A stretch of 64,000 nucleotides of DNA from Apium graveolens (Eukaryota > Streptophyta > Magnoliopsida > Apiales > Apiaceae). This document shows, one piece after another, positions 22,775-34,139 of this stretch. The stretch lies in contig NC_133653.1 of the NCBI RefSeq assembly GCF_009905375.1, positions 61,197,956 through 61,261,955 on the forward strand, in the 5' to 3' direction. The notes beneath the pieces were generated by a model, which ran no database searches, was not told the origin of the DNA, and worked only from the letters and a program-made list of their open reading frames with translations. A program made the position numbers and the translations under genes. Numbering within the stretch: the first letter of the stretch is position 1; the number at the start of each line of letters is the position of its first letter.

Positions 22775-24142
22775 ATAGGTTGTATGCATATAGATCTGTG
22801 ATAAAAAATTCAGAATTTTATGATTTTGTATGAATTTATTATGATTTTTGCAAGGTATATCATGGATTAATTATGAATGATTAGAAATTGTTTTTTCAAA
22901 ATTGTTTTGACTGTAGATCTGGGTTCAACAAGTGTTGTAGATCGTCTGAATATTTTTTTCATAATTTTCCGATGTGTGGATTAATTATTATGATTTTTTG
23001 AAGTTGTTTTAATTAAATTCGTCATTAAATAAATATATATATATAATTTGTTAGTATATATATATATATGTGTGTTTAGTCACCTGCTGTTTATTAAAAG
23101 AGAAATCAGTGCTGATGTTGATGGTGGCACGGAGTTCCATGGGCGGCGGCGGCTGTTTAAAAAAATAAAAAAATAAAAAAATAAACGGCGACTTTCAGAA
23201 ACAGGGGGAACGCCGCGCGACTGGCGTGCGCGCGTGGGGCTCACACGCTCGTGTGTCACGCGCGGCGCGTGTCTGACACGCGCGGTCAACGGTCAGCGTT
23301 AATGCTGACGTCAATGTTGACGTCAGCACAGCTATCAGGGCGCGTGTGCGCGTGGGGGCGCGTGGCTGACTATCAGACACGCGCCTGACAGCGCGTGTGT
23401 GCGTGGGGGCGTGTGGCAGAGCTTCTCGGGGCGCGTGAGGGCGCGTGGGTGGTCAGATTGGGGAGTACTTGGCCGTTGGATTCGTCTTTTCGAGACGCAT
23501 CTAATGGTATATTATATTGTATTTTCTGAAATTATTTCGGACTGTTTATAGCTAACAGTAGTGTATTAAAGCTGTTTTTAACTGTTTTAATTACTTTTAA
23601 ATGCCTCATGTGATACATAGAGATGTATAATGCTTAGACTAATATGCTACATGATTTAACATGCCTACCTTTACGTTTATTCATGCTTATATATGTGATA
23701 TAAGCTTAACTTATCATGCGATAATAGATTTAGGTGAACTTAATAACATAAGGCGTATGTTAGACAATCTAGTATAGTGAAATTGTTTCATGACCTTAAT
23801 ATAAATATTATGAATACAATCATGAGATTCTTGTGTTTATGAAACACGTAATTGAATATGAATTTTCAATATTGAGAGAAAGGATGATTCTGTCAACAAC
23901 AGATTTCTATCTATAAGAAAGGGGTATTAAGTGACGCCTCTTGACAATGCTCCCCCCGATCTGGGAATCAGCTGATTATCGATTATTGATTTGAAATATT
24001 TATTTTAAAATGAAGAATCTCTTTATAATATGATTATGACTGTAACATAATATAATCCCTCTAAAATTAAATAATATCAAGTAGTAATTGGCCAATGACA
24101 CAACGGGCTTGTGTCGGTCATAGCCTTCCAACATGGTAGAAA
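22775..24142 (+). other. 5' leader of element E, with a CpG-rich block
   Basis: No ORF of note. A GC- and CpG-rich stretch at about 23195-23460 contains many GCGCGTG and ACACGCGC words in both orientations, against an AT-rich background. A dinucleotide TA run lies near 23030-23070. The hairpin array described separately follows. Confidence 0.7.
23306..23325 (+). promoter_or_regulatory. Paired TGACGTCA motifs in the Angela leader
   Basis: Two perfect 8-bp palindromes TGACGTCA lie at 23306-23313 and 23318-23325, 12 bp centre to centre. This is the core and spacing of as-1/ocs-type sites bound by plant TGA bZIP factors. Activity is inferred. The site is about 545 bp inside the element, downstream of the presumed start site. 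Confidence 0.45.
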
Positions 24143-24487
24143 GTGGTTCTTATTTTTAAATCATTGTTGTTTCGTGCAACAGCCGAGGGCTTTGATTTTG
24201 AAATAAGAAATACTTGTCTATTACATAGAGATGTGTACATTGAATTAGAATCTAAAGGTCGTTACGTGCTACAGCCGTGGGTCGTTGGAGACTGATTCAA
24301 TTGTACGAAATGTTGGGTTAGACTCTATAGAATATTGAGTTTGTCGTGCTACAGCCGTGACTCAATTATTCAAGAGGCTAAAGTTTTATTAGGGAATAAC
24401 ATAAGATGTAATTGACAAGAGTTGTCTACCTATTAAACATCACATGACGTTTCGTGCTACAGCCGAGGTTGTGTGATGGAATGTAGG
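24143..24487 (+). promoter_or_regulatory. Array of four RNA stem-loops sharing one loop sequence, ahead of gag
   Basis: The motif CGTGCTACAGCCG occurs at 24265, 24345 and 24453, with a one-base variant (CGTGCAACAGCCG) at 24173. Each copy is enclosed by complementary arms: 24143-24163 with 24193-24213 (17 of 21 paired), 24235-24248 with 24292-24306, 24318-24340 with 24360-24381, and 24438-24448 with 24468-24478 (11 pairs, two G-U). The arms differ in sequence between hairpins, while the loop is constant. The third and fourth loops are both 19 nt. A plainer hairpin precedes them at 24095-24121. Position between primer site and gag suggests a packaging, dimerisation or translation signal. Confidence 0.6.
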
Positions 24488-24669
24488 ATCCCTATTCCCA
24501 CTAGCATTATGAATGCTTAATTTTTCACTTAAGGGGGTTATATAATTTAGATAAACTAGTGGGAGCCACTTATGAATAAAGACCCGATTCATATAGTGTT
24601 TTAAAATGAAATTGAATATTTGCTAAGTATTGTTATGTGTTCATCATTTACAGATTTACTATATATGTT

Positions 24670-25599
24670 ATGTCTTCTGCACTATCACTCCGGAGTATAC
24701 TAGATGCTCACAAGTTGACTGGTCCTAATTTTGCTTACTGGCTTCGAAACTTGAGAATTGTTCTCAGGGTTGAGAAGCTGGAATATGTGCTTGACTCACC
24801 TAAGCCTACTGAACCTGCTAGCGATGCACATAATGATGAACATGTTGTGTATTGTAAGTGGATAGATGATACAAATGTTGCTCAATGCATCATGCTAGCT
24901 TCCATAAACATTGAGCTACAGAAGCAGCATGAGCATATGGATGCTCACGCTATCCTTATGCATCTACAAGAGTTGTATGATGTGGAAGGGAGGACAACTC
25001 GATATGAGATATCGAAGGAGCTATTCGGTTGTAGGATGTCTGAGGGATCATCTGTGAATGACCATGTACTTAAGATGATCAATTTGATTGAACGTCTTGG
25101 ACAACTTGGTTTTGCCATGGATGGGGAGCTGAGCCAAGACTTGGTCTTGCAATCACTTCCGGGTTCGTTCTCACAGTTTGTTGTGAACTTTCACATGAAT
25201 AAGCTGGATGTCAGCTTGCCTGAACTCCACAACATGTTGAAGACTGCGGAATCAAATTTTCCCCCTAAGAAGAGTTTTGTTCTTCTAATTGGTGAAGGTT
25301 CCAATCCTAAGAAAAGGAAGAAGAACCCTTCCAAGAAGAAGAAAGTAGGTGAGAAAAAGCCGGTTCCACCAAAAGCTGAAGACCCCAAGAGCAAAGCTGT
25401 TTACTTTCACTGTAACAAGGTGGGGCACTGGAAGAGGAGCTGCAAGGTTTACCTTGCAGAATTGAAGAAGAAGAAGGGTAGTGAGACTACCGCTTCTGAT
25501 TCAGGTATGTTCATGATAGAAGTTAATATGTCACTAAGTCAAATTTCCACTTGGGTATTAGATACCACATATGGTTCTCATATTTGCAATTCGTTGTAG
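24670..25599 (+). pseudogene. Angela gag and protease start, ending in a nonsense codon
   Basis: The first ATG is at 24670 (MSSALSLRSILDAHKLTG). The upstream in-frame codons lack an ATG. The gag core includes DVEGRTTRYEISKELFGCRM and LPELHNMLKTAE, then a Lys-rich tract and a zinc knuckle near residues 245-258. The knuckle reads YFHCNKVGHWKRSC, with the first Cys replaced by Tyr. Protease begins WVLDTTYGSHIC, where the catalytic DTG has become DTT. The TAG at 25597-25599 is one C-to-T change from CAG, and pol continues in the same frame. Three independent defects show that this copy could not make working Gag-Pol. Confidence 0.85.
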
Positions 25600-27020
25600 G
25601 GACTAAAGGGAAGTAGGACTCTTGAAGAAGATGAGGTGATTTTACGTATGGGCAATGGAGCAAGGGTTGCCGCCATATCTGTAGGATCATTTAGTTTACA
25701 TATGCCTATGGGCAAGACTATTATTTTGAATAATTGTTATTACGTTCCCTCTATTGTGAGGAATATTGTTTCCATTCCTATGTTGGATTTGGATGGTTTT
25801 TCATTGATTATTAAGAATAATGAATGTTCTATTCTTAGAGATAATGTTTTTTATGGACGTGGTACTTTAAATAATGGTATGTATGTATGTGACGTAGAGC
25901 ATTATTTACTTCAGATTGAACAAACTAATAAAAGAAAAAGGGATGATGAAAATCTCACCTTCTTGTGGCACTACAGACTTGGTCATATTAGTGAAAATAG
26001 ACTGCGGACATTGCATAAGGAAGGGTTACTTGACCCCTTTGATTTTGAATCATATCCTACATGCGAGTCTTGTCTATTGGGTAAAATGACCAAATCTCCA
26101 TTTAGTGGACATGGAGAGAGGGCTGCAGATTTGCTAGGATTGGTACACACAGATGTATGTGGACCAATGTCTACGCAAGCCATGGGTGGATTTTCATACT
26201 TCATTACTTTCATAGATGATCGATCTAGATTCGGATATGTGTATTTGATGAAACACAAGTCTGAAGCCTTTGAAAAGTTCAAAGAATATAAGCATGAAGT
26301 GGAGAAACAAACCAAACATAGTATTATAACTCTTCGATCAGATCGAGGTGGTGAATACTTGAATGGAGAGTTTCTAGATTATCTCAAAGAAAATGGTATA
26401 GTCTCCCAGTGGACTCCTCCATATACTCCACAGTTGAATGGGGTATTTGAAAGGAGAAATCGAACTTTGTTAGACATGGTTCGGTCCATGATGAGCTATG
26501 CGAATCTTCCAGTATTCCTATGGGGTTATGCATTGGAAACCTCAGCATATTTAATGAATAAGGTGCATTCCAAATCTGTTCCTCAAACTTCATATGAGAT
26601 ATGGAAAGAAAGGAAACCAAGTCTTAAACACGTTAAGATTTGGGGATGTCCAATTTATGTAAAGAAAGTTGACCCAGATAAGCTGGAATCTCGATCCGTA
26701 AAATGTAATTTTGTGGGATATCCTAAAGAGACTTTAGGGTATTACTTTTACACCGATCATAGGGTGTTTGTCTCCAGACATGCTACCTTCTTGGAAAAGC
26801 AGTTTATCCTTGAAGGAAATAGTGGGAGCAAGATTGAACTTGATGAAATTCAAGAAGCACAAACTATTACGGATCAAGTGGAAACACCTGTTCAGACTGA
26901 ACAACCTTATGTGGAACAGCCCATTCGTAGGTCAGGGAGAGTGTCTATCCAACCTGAGGGTATTATGGCCTTGTCATTGAGAATGACAATGAGTTGTAAA
27001 TCATTGATGATGACGGCCCT
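25600..27020 (+). pseudogene. Angela protease remainder and integrase
   Basis: In frame with gag after the TAG. Protease continues LRMGNGARVAAISVG. The GAG-pre-integrase and zinc region has WHYRLGHISENRLRTLHKEG and CESCLLGKMTKSPF (HHCC complete). The integrase core shows VHTDVCGPM (Asp), LRSDRGGEYLN (Asp) and PQLNGVFERRNRTLLDM (Glu), so the catalytic triad is intact. The C-terminal part has KIWGCPIYVKKVDPDKLESR. A frameshift around 26955-26965, near the RRSGRVS region, and a further in-frame TAA near 26996 separate it from RT. Confidence 0.85.
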
Positions 27021-28613
27021 GTGACCTATAATGAGGCTATGAGTAGTGTTGACTCAGAGAAATGGCATAGTGCCATGAAATCCGAAATAGAATCTATGTA
27101 TACCAACCAAGTATGGACTCTGGTTGAGGCGCCTGAAGGTGTTAAGCTTATTGGGTGCAAGTGGGTATACAAAAGAAAGATTAGAGCATATGGCCAGGTG
27201 GAGACCTATAAGGCCAGGCTCGTGGCAAAAGAATTCAAACAAAGGCAAGGGATTGACTTTGATGAAACTTTTTCGCCTGTAGCCCTGTTAAAATCAATTC
27301 GAATTTTGCTTGCGATTGCTGCTTACTACGACTATGAGATCTGGAAAATGGACGTGAAAACGGCTTTCCTCAATGGGGAACTTGAAGAGGAAGTGTATAT
27401 GACACAGCCAGAGGGTTTTCTTTCCAAGGGAAATGAACACCTAGTATGTAAGCTGCTGCGAACCATATATGGTTTAAGGCAAGCTTCTCGTAGATGGAAC
27501 ATCCGTTTTGATGAGACAATCAAAGAGTTTGGTTTTATCAAAAATATAGATGAACCATGTGTCTATAAGAAGGATAGTGGGAGCGCGGTAACATTTCTTG
27601 TATTGTATGTGGATGACATACTTCTTATAGGAAATGATATATCGATGCTGCAATCAGTCAAAGTATGGCTATCGAAGAACTTCACCATGAAGGACTTGGG
27701 AGAAGCATCCTACATTCTCGGTATGAAGATCTATAGAGATAGATCTAGAAGAATGATAGGTCTTACCCAGGGTACATACATCCAAAAAGTGCTTAAAAGG
27801 TTTAGCATGGAAAACTCCAAAAGAGGTCTCATACCGATGAGCCATGGAGTGTCCCTTTCCGGAAAGATGTCTCCTAAGACACCTGAGGAAAGAGAGCGTA
27901 TGAGTAAGATTCCTTATGCTTCAGCAATAGGATCTATCATGTACGCGATGTTGTGTACTAGGCCTGATGTTGCTTATTCAATTAGTGTGACGAGCATATA
28001 TCAGTCCAATCCAGGTGAAGACCACTGGAAAGCAGTGAAGAACATCCTTAAGTACTTGTGAAGGACTAAGGACATTTTTCTTGTTTTTGGTGGTGAATCT
28101 GAGTTGAAAATAGAGGGTTATACTGACTCTAGTTTTCAATCAGAAAGTGATGATAGCAAATCCATGCCAGGGTACGTGTTTATTCTGAATGGTGGTGCGA
28201 TTAGTTGGAAGAGTTCCAAACAGTCTACAACAGCTGACTCCACAGCGGAAGCAGAATATATAGCTGCAAGTGAGGCTGCAAAAGAAGCCATTTGGATGAG
28301 GAAATTTGTTTCTGAGTTGGGAGTTATTCCTAGCGTTGAAGAGCCTATTGTGTTGTATTGTGATAACAACGCAGCAATAGCACAAGCCAAGGAACCTAGG
28401 TCTTATAAAAATTCCAAACATGTCTTGCGACGCTTTCATCTGATTAGGGAGATTGTTGAAAGAGGAGATGGCAACGTCGAGGGAGATGGCAACGTCAAGA
28501 GGGTTGACACACATAACAACATAGCAGACCCTTTAACAAAGCCACTTTCTCAAAGTCACTTTGATCGTCATAAAGACAAGATGGGTATTAGATACCAGAG
28601 TGATTGGCTTTAG
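27021..28613 (+). pseudogene. Angela reverse transcriptase and RNase H
   Basis: RT begins YNEAMSSVDSEKWHSAMKSE, with [38 protein letters not shown] and the catalytic VLYVDDILLIGND. TGA at 28059-28061 lies between LKYL and RTKD and is one C-to-T change from CGA. RNase H then reads in the same frame: IEGYTDSSF (Asp), STAEAEYIAASEAAKEA (Glu), LYCDNNAAIAQAKEPR (Asp) and LRRFHLIREIVERG. A short in-frame tandem duplication is seen at GDGNVEGDGNV (about 28463-28497). It ends TAG at 28611-28613, just before the polypurine-like tract and 3' LTR. Confidence 0.87.
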
Positions 28614-28627
28614 TACAAGTGGGAGAT

Positions 28628-31111
28628 TGAAAGAGATATGTCCTAAGTCCAATCATGTATGAGGATTTGGGAATAACTTTTATGTAATATATTTTGATTT
28701 CATTGATATTAATAAAAGACTTGTTTTGTTTTTTATTGCGGGTTTTATCTATTTTAAGTGTTTAAATAAGATATACCACTGTTTAGAGTAAAGCTTTTTA
28801 TGGATTGTGATGAGATCATAATAATGAGACCTAAAAGATGATAACTCTAAACTTAAATAGTTCCTGGTCGTAGGATTACTAACTGGTAATTAATAATCCG
28901 CAAAGATCGGTACATACTATGTTTGCTTCATTATGAAGGCCGTCTGTTCTCATAGACATTTGTGTGGTGACACTATAGCTAGTATGTAGGTGCTTATTAT
29001 AGAATAAGTTCACTGAATATGACTCACACAGCTGAACAACTGATGGAATTCACTCACGTGTCAGCAGTTGTTCACATAGTGATAGTTGTACAAGTATTCT
29101 TAGACTTGAGGTCATCATAGTCATCTTATGTACACTGAACTATGCTTTGGTTTAGTTCTTAGTCTCCATGGAAAATTATAAGGGCTCTACTGGGTATAGG
29201 AATTTGTACACGAAGATAGTGTATGATCGATAAAGGATCTACCCCTTCCAGTGAAGAAAGAGAATGTTCAATACTGATCCACTTATGCTAGTTCAGGAAT
29301 CTCTGGCCAGAGTGAATGAAATTAGAAAGGAGTTTCTAATTTACATTAATTAGAACAAAGCATAGTGAATGGGAAAGCATATGATTAAATAAGATAGGCT
29401 TGACACAAGTTTCATGCCTTGTATTTAATCGGACATTGCAGGGTAGAAGGAATTAATTGTACGATAACTATTCACTGAATGGGTTCTTGGTATTCTAAGC
29501 AGTGAATTCGTATTATCCGGATAGTAGCGATATGCTGAGAAGTATCCCTGGCGATAGGGCTGAGCAAAAAACCGAATTAAAACCGAAACTGAACCGAAAC
29601 CGATAAAAACCGGAGAAAACCGAGCCGAGTAAAAATGATCTGAAACCGAAACCAAAAAATAAAAAACCGAACCGATTTAAATGGCTCAGTTCCGGTTATG
29701 TGTTCTAACCGAACCGATAAAAACTGAACCGAACCGGTTAGTAATATTAATAAATTAATATTATAGTTTATATATATAATTTATATATCATTTATGAATT
29801 TTGTGAGCTGTATGTTTACTAATTTTATAAATTTTATAAATTATCTTTGATTGTAGATGCATTTGTTATCACTATTTAATAGGTAAAAAAACACTTGTGG
29901 TGGTATTTACTTAGTCTGCTTAAAGAATTCATGTTTCTTTCTACTTAAGCAATTCATGTAATGAATTATGAATCGCTAGATATCTTGTTGCCAACCAAGT
30001 GTATAAGCTCTATTAAATAAGGAACATGGATCAATTTTCCAGTTCCTTCCTCTTCTATTTTGTTCTTTTCTGGGCGATGCACATCTATTACTAACCTTGG
30101 GAAAAATATACTAAGATGCACCAAGACTCTTTGTTAAATAAAGACTTGTCATAAATAATATTAAATATAATATTATTTAATTTTATATTTATTGGTTTTG
30201 TAACCGAACCGAATCGATTATAACCGAACTGGAATTTTTTAAATCGAAATCGAAACCGAATTCGAACCGGAGATTACAGTTTTCGATTTTAAAAATCGAA
30301 AATATATGGTTGCGGTTCCGGTTTCATACGAAAACTGAGCTGAACCGGCCCATGCTCTCCCCTACCTCACGATGTAGAATAAATATGATTAATTAATTAA
30401 TCATATTTAATGAATTAGAGAATTTATATAAATAATGATAAAATAGTTTTATTATTATTTATTTCTACTACCGGCTTAATATTGAACCTATAGGGTCACA
30501 CCATAAAAGAGAATGATTTAATGGTGGAGGAAGTAATAAAAATGGATGGTAAGTATTTATTTGTGAAATAAATAATTAATTAGCAAATTTAATAATTGAT
30601 TAAATGAGATTTAACTAATTATAAATTAATTAAGAAAAGTTCTTAATATTATTAATTAAAAATTTAATTTTGGAAATTAAATAAAGTGAGAGAATTATTT
30701 CTAAAGTGTTTAGAAAAAGGATTAATAATTAAAAGGTGTTTTAATTATTAGTTAATAGGTTAATAAGAATAAAGGGTTAATAATAATAGTATTTTATGGG
30801 AAAATTTTCAGCTGAAAATTTTGCCTTTAAATATACTATTATAAACCCTTATTTTGCCTCAACCTAAAATTTGAAGAAAACCCTAATTCTCCCACCCCTT
30901 CCTCCTCCATCACATTAATCTCTTGGTGGATACCGGTGGAGTGCTTCACACTTGAAGAGCAGCTGCTAGGGATCTCCGCTCGTCGTTCTTGGATCACTTT
31001 TAAAGGTTAGAAACGATCCCATTTGATTTAATCACGATTTGTATGTCTTTATTTGGATTTTATATCAAGAAAATTGTTTTACCATGCTTCCGTGATGATT
31101 AAAATCCAACA
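28628..31111 (+). repeat. 3' LTR of Angela element E, interrupted by a hAT-like element
   Basis: The two LTR pieces (28628-29554 and 30365-31111) together match the 5' LTR in order and length (about 1666 against 1672 bp, not counting the target duplication). It ends AAAATCCAACA, then ATAAC at 31112-31116. Confidence 0.92.
29555..30364. mobile_element. Non-autonomous hAT-like element (810 bp) in the 3' LTR of element E
   Basis: The ends are inverted: TAGGGCTGAGCA at the left and TGCTCTCCCCTA at the right (10 of 12 matching). They are flanked by CCTGGCGA (29547-29554) and CCTCACGA (30365-30372), an 8-bp target duplication with two changes. The 5' LTR has a single uninterrupted copy of this site near 22010. 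Both subterminal regions are rich in AACCGAACCG-like words in inverted orientation. No transposase ORF is visible. The 8-bp duplication and GGG(N)GAGCA ends fit the hAT superfamily. Confidence 0.8.
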
Positions 31112-34024
31112 ATAACTTCCTGCAGTTATGTATTCAGCTTCAGCTATAGAATTTAATGCAGATTGTTGTTTCTTGTTGTACCAAGATACAAGTCTTTGTC
31201 CAAGGAATTGACAGCTTCCACTGGTACTCTTTCAGTCAACCCTGCATCCAGGAAAATCTGCATCTGTGTATCCAACAGCTTCAAAACCAATTCCCTTAGG
31301 ATACCATAATCCCAAGTTAGGAGTCCCCTTCAAGTATCTGAAAATCCTCTTTACAGCCATCAAATGTGATTCTTTTGGATTGGCTTGAAATCTTGCACAT
31401 AGACATGTTGCAAACATGATGTCTGGTCTACTTGCTGTTAAGTAAAGCAATGATCCAATCATCCCTCTATAGCTTGAGATATCTACACTATTGCCCTTTT
31501 ATCCTCATCCAACTTCGTTACAGTAGATATAGGTGTAGATGCAGGTGAACAATCAACCATTCCAAACTTTTTTAAAAGATCCTTGACATATTTAGTTTGG
31601 CTGATGAAGATACCATCACTTCTTTGGTTGACTTGAAGTCCAAGGAAGTAACTTAGTTCCCCCACCATACTCATTTCATATTCACTTTGCATAAGCTTGG
31701 AGAATCTTTGCCACAGCTTCTCATTAGTAGAACCAAAGATGATATCATCCACATAGATCTGAACTAGGATCATATTTTCACCATGTTTCTTGTAGAAGAG
31801 TGTCTTGTCTATGATTCCTCTAGTAAAACCATGCTTCAATAGGAAATATGATAGTGTGTCATACCAAGCTCTAGGTTCCTGTTTTAGTCCATATAGAACC
31901 TTGAGTAACTTATACACAGAGTTTGGAAATTTTGGATCTTCAAAGCCAGGAGGCTGTTGCACATAAACTTCCTCTTCTAGCTCACCATTCAGAAAGGCAC
32001 TTTTGACATTCATTTGATACACTTTAAAATTTGAATGTGCAGCAAATGCTAGAAAAATTTTTATAGCTACAAGTCTTGCAACAGGAGCAAAAGTTTCATC
32101 ATAATCAATCCCTTCTTCTTGGGAGTAGCCTTTGGCAACCAACCTTGCTTTGTTTCTGGTAACTATACCATTTTCATCCATTTTGTTCCCGAACACCCAT
32201 TTTGTTCCAATAATGCTTCTGTTCTTTGGTGCAGTAACTAACTTCCAGACTTTGCTTCTTTCAAACTGATTCAGCTCTTCCTGCATGGCAGATATCCACT
32301 CAGGATCCAATAGAGCTTCATCAATTTTCTTAGGCTCTACTTGGGACAAAAAACATGCATGTAGGCACTCATTAGCAGTTGCACTTCTAGTCCTCACACC
32401 AGCAGTATGATCACCAATAATTGCTTCTCTGGAGTGACTTATATCTCACTTCCTTGTGTGAGTTTGTTGACTTGTGCCTTCATCATTTTCCTTATTATTT
32501 GTGTGACTAGTAGATCCTTCTTCTCTTTCTCCCCCTGAGTTTGTGCTATCAAATTCAGGTGTTTGAGATGAGCTTCCATTCCCATGATTTTCCTGTTCAG
32601 TAGTCTCTTCATTCATCATTTGTTGTGCATTAACTTCAACTTCTCCATCAGAATCATTATCAATATTGAAGGTTTTCAAATGCAAGGGCTTCAGCTTCAT
32701 TATCATCAAGGCATTCCAAGCCTAGACACTTGTCATCATCAAAGGTCATATATGTGCTTTCCATGATCTTCTTTTGATCAATCACATAGACTTTGTAGGC
32801 TGTTCTTTCCAGTAATTATCCCAGAAAAATTGTTTCAAAGACCTTTGAGTTAAATTTTCCCACATATTCAGAGTTGCCTTTCAAAATGTAACACTTGCTT
32901 CCAAACACATGAAGATGCTTTACAGTAGGCTTTCTCTTGGACATGATTGAGTAGGGTGACTTGCCATATGCCTTGTTAATAAGATATCTGTTCTGAGTAT
33001 AGCATGCAGTATTGACAGCCTATTCCCAGAAACTTGTTGACAATTTGGCATCTTGCAGCATTGTTCTAGCAGCTTCAACCAATGCTTTGTTATTTCTCTC
33101 AACTACTCCATTTTGTTGAGGTGTCCTGGCAGCTGAGAACTCTTGAATAATGCCTTTGCCTTTGCATAATTCATTTAATGTAGCATTTCTGAATTCTGTT
33201 CTATTGTCACTTCTCAATCTTTTCACACAATTGTAATCTTCAGCCTATTTTTCTATCTTCTTGATGTGCTCAATTATGATATGTAAAGTTTCATCTTTAG
33301 AGTACATGAACTCTACCCAAGTGTATCTTGAGAAATCATCCACCATCACAAGTGCATATCTGTTCCTTGAAATTGATAAGACATTTACTGGCCCAAACAA
33401 GTCCATGTGAATAAGCTGCAAGGGTGCACTAATGGAATTCACAGTTTTTGACTTGTGACTAGATCTTTTCATCTTTCCTTACTGACAAGCATCACAAATT
33501 TTAACTTGAGAAAACTCCATCTTGGGCATGTCTTTCACTAACTCCTTTTTGACTAAGTTGTTAATTGCCATGAAATTCAAGTGAGACAACTTCTTATTTC
33601 ATAGCTTGCTTTGTTCTTCTGATGTCTTGGTATGGAAGTAGAAAATACCATCCTTATTTGTTGAGTCCAAGTCTGTAACAAACAAGCTTCCTTTCCTTGC
33701 TCCTTTCAGAGCAATTTCACCAGTATTCTTGCTGATAAAGGTGCATTCTTCTTTGTTGAATAATACTTCAAAGCCTTTGTCTGTAAATTGGCTAACATTG
33801 AGAAGATTCACCTCAAGACCAGCTACTAGTGCTACATCATCAATGACAACATTTTCAGAAACAATCTTGACATATCCCATTGTGAATCCTTTGCTGTTGT
33901 CTCCAAAGGTCACCAATGGGCCAGCTTTCTCCTCAAACTGTGATAGCAGGGCCTTATCACCTGTCATATGTCTGGAACATCCAATGTCAATGATCCATAT
34001 GACTTTCTTCACTTTGCCCTGCAC
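31112..34024 (-). pseudogene. Element D pol (protease, integrase, RT, RNase H), heavily broken
   Basis: Read from 34024 downward. The protease segment WIIDIGCSRHMTG has DIG where DSG or DTG is expected. Integrase motifs are IHMDLFGPVNV (Asp), RLRSDNRTEF (Asp, with Arg for the usual Gly) and RTPQQNGVVERNNKAL (Glu), split by stops near 33227 and 33244. RT (32397-31483) has [39 protein letters not shown] and [14 protein letters not shown]. The RNase H start is [19 protein letters not shown]. The frame then has a stop near 31232 and runs into element E's insertion. At least five stops or shifts are visible. Confidence 0.82.
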
Positions 34025-34139
34025 ACAATGAGATTCAGGTGTGTTTAGTGACCCAAGCAGTGTTGGGTACTTTCTTCTTGTTAACTGATTTAGCAGAAGT
34101 AGAGTGATTTGTTTCAGATAAAATAGAATTCAATGATTG

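Larger units (their letters stand above)
21090..31111 (+). mobile_element. Element E: Angela-lineage Ty1/copia retrotransposon
   Basis: LTRs begin TGAAAGAGATATGTCC and end AAAATCCAACA. ATAAC is duplicated exactly at 21085-21089 and 31112-31116. The primer-binding site is tRNA-iMet type, the leader is long (1.9 kb), and gag-pol is followed by the polypurine-like AAGTGGGAGAT. RNase H motifs (NNAAIAQAKEPR, LRRFHLIREIVERG) resemble BARE-1/Angela. LTRs differ by roughly 3% over their first 290 bp, so it is older than element C. A hAT-like element sits in the 3' LTR. Nonsense codons and a frameshift make it defective. Confidence 0.92.

Noticed and set aside
22763..22780. tRNA-like words beside the LTRs (also near 7457, 17442, 36448 and 44783)
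   Set aside because: These are primer-binding sites complementary to tRNA 3' ends, not tRNA genes; no cloverleaf is present.
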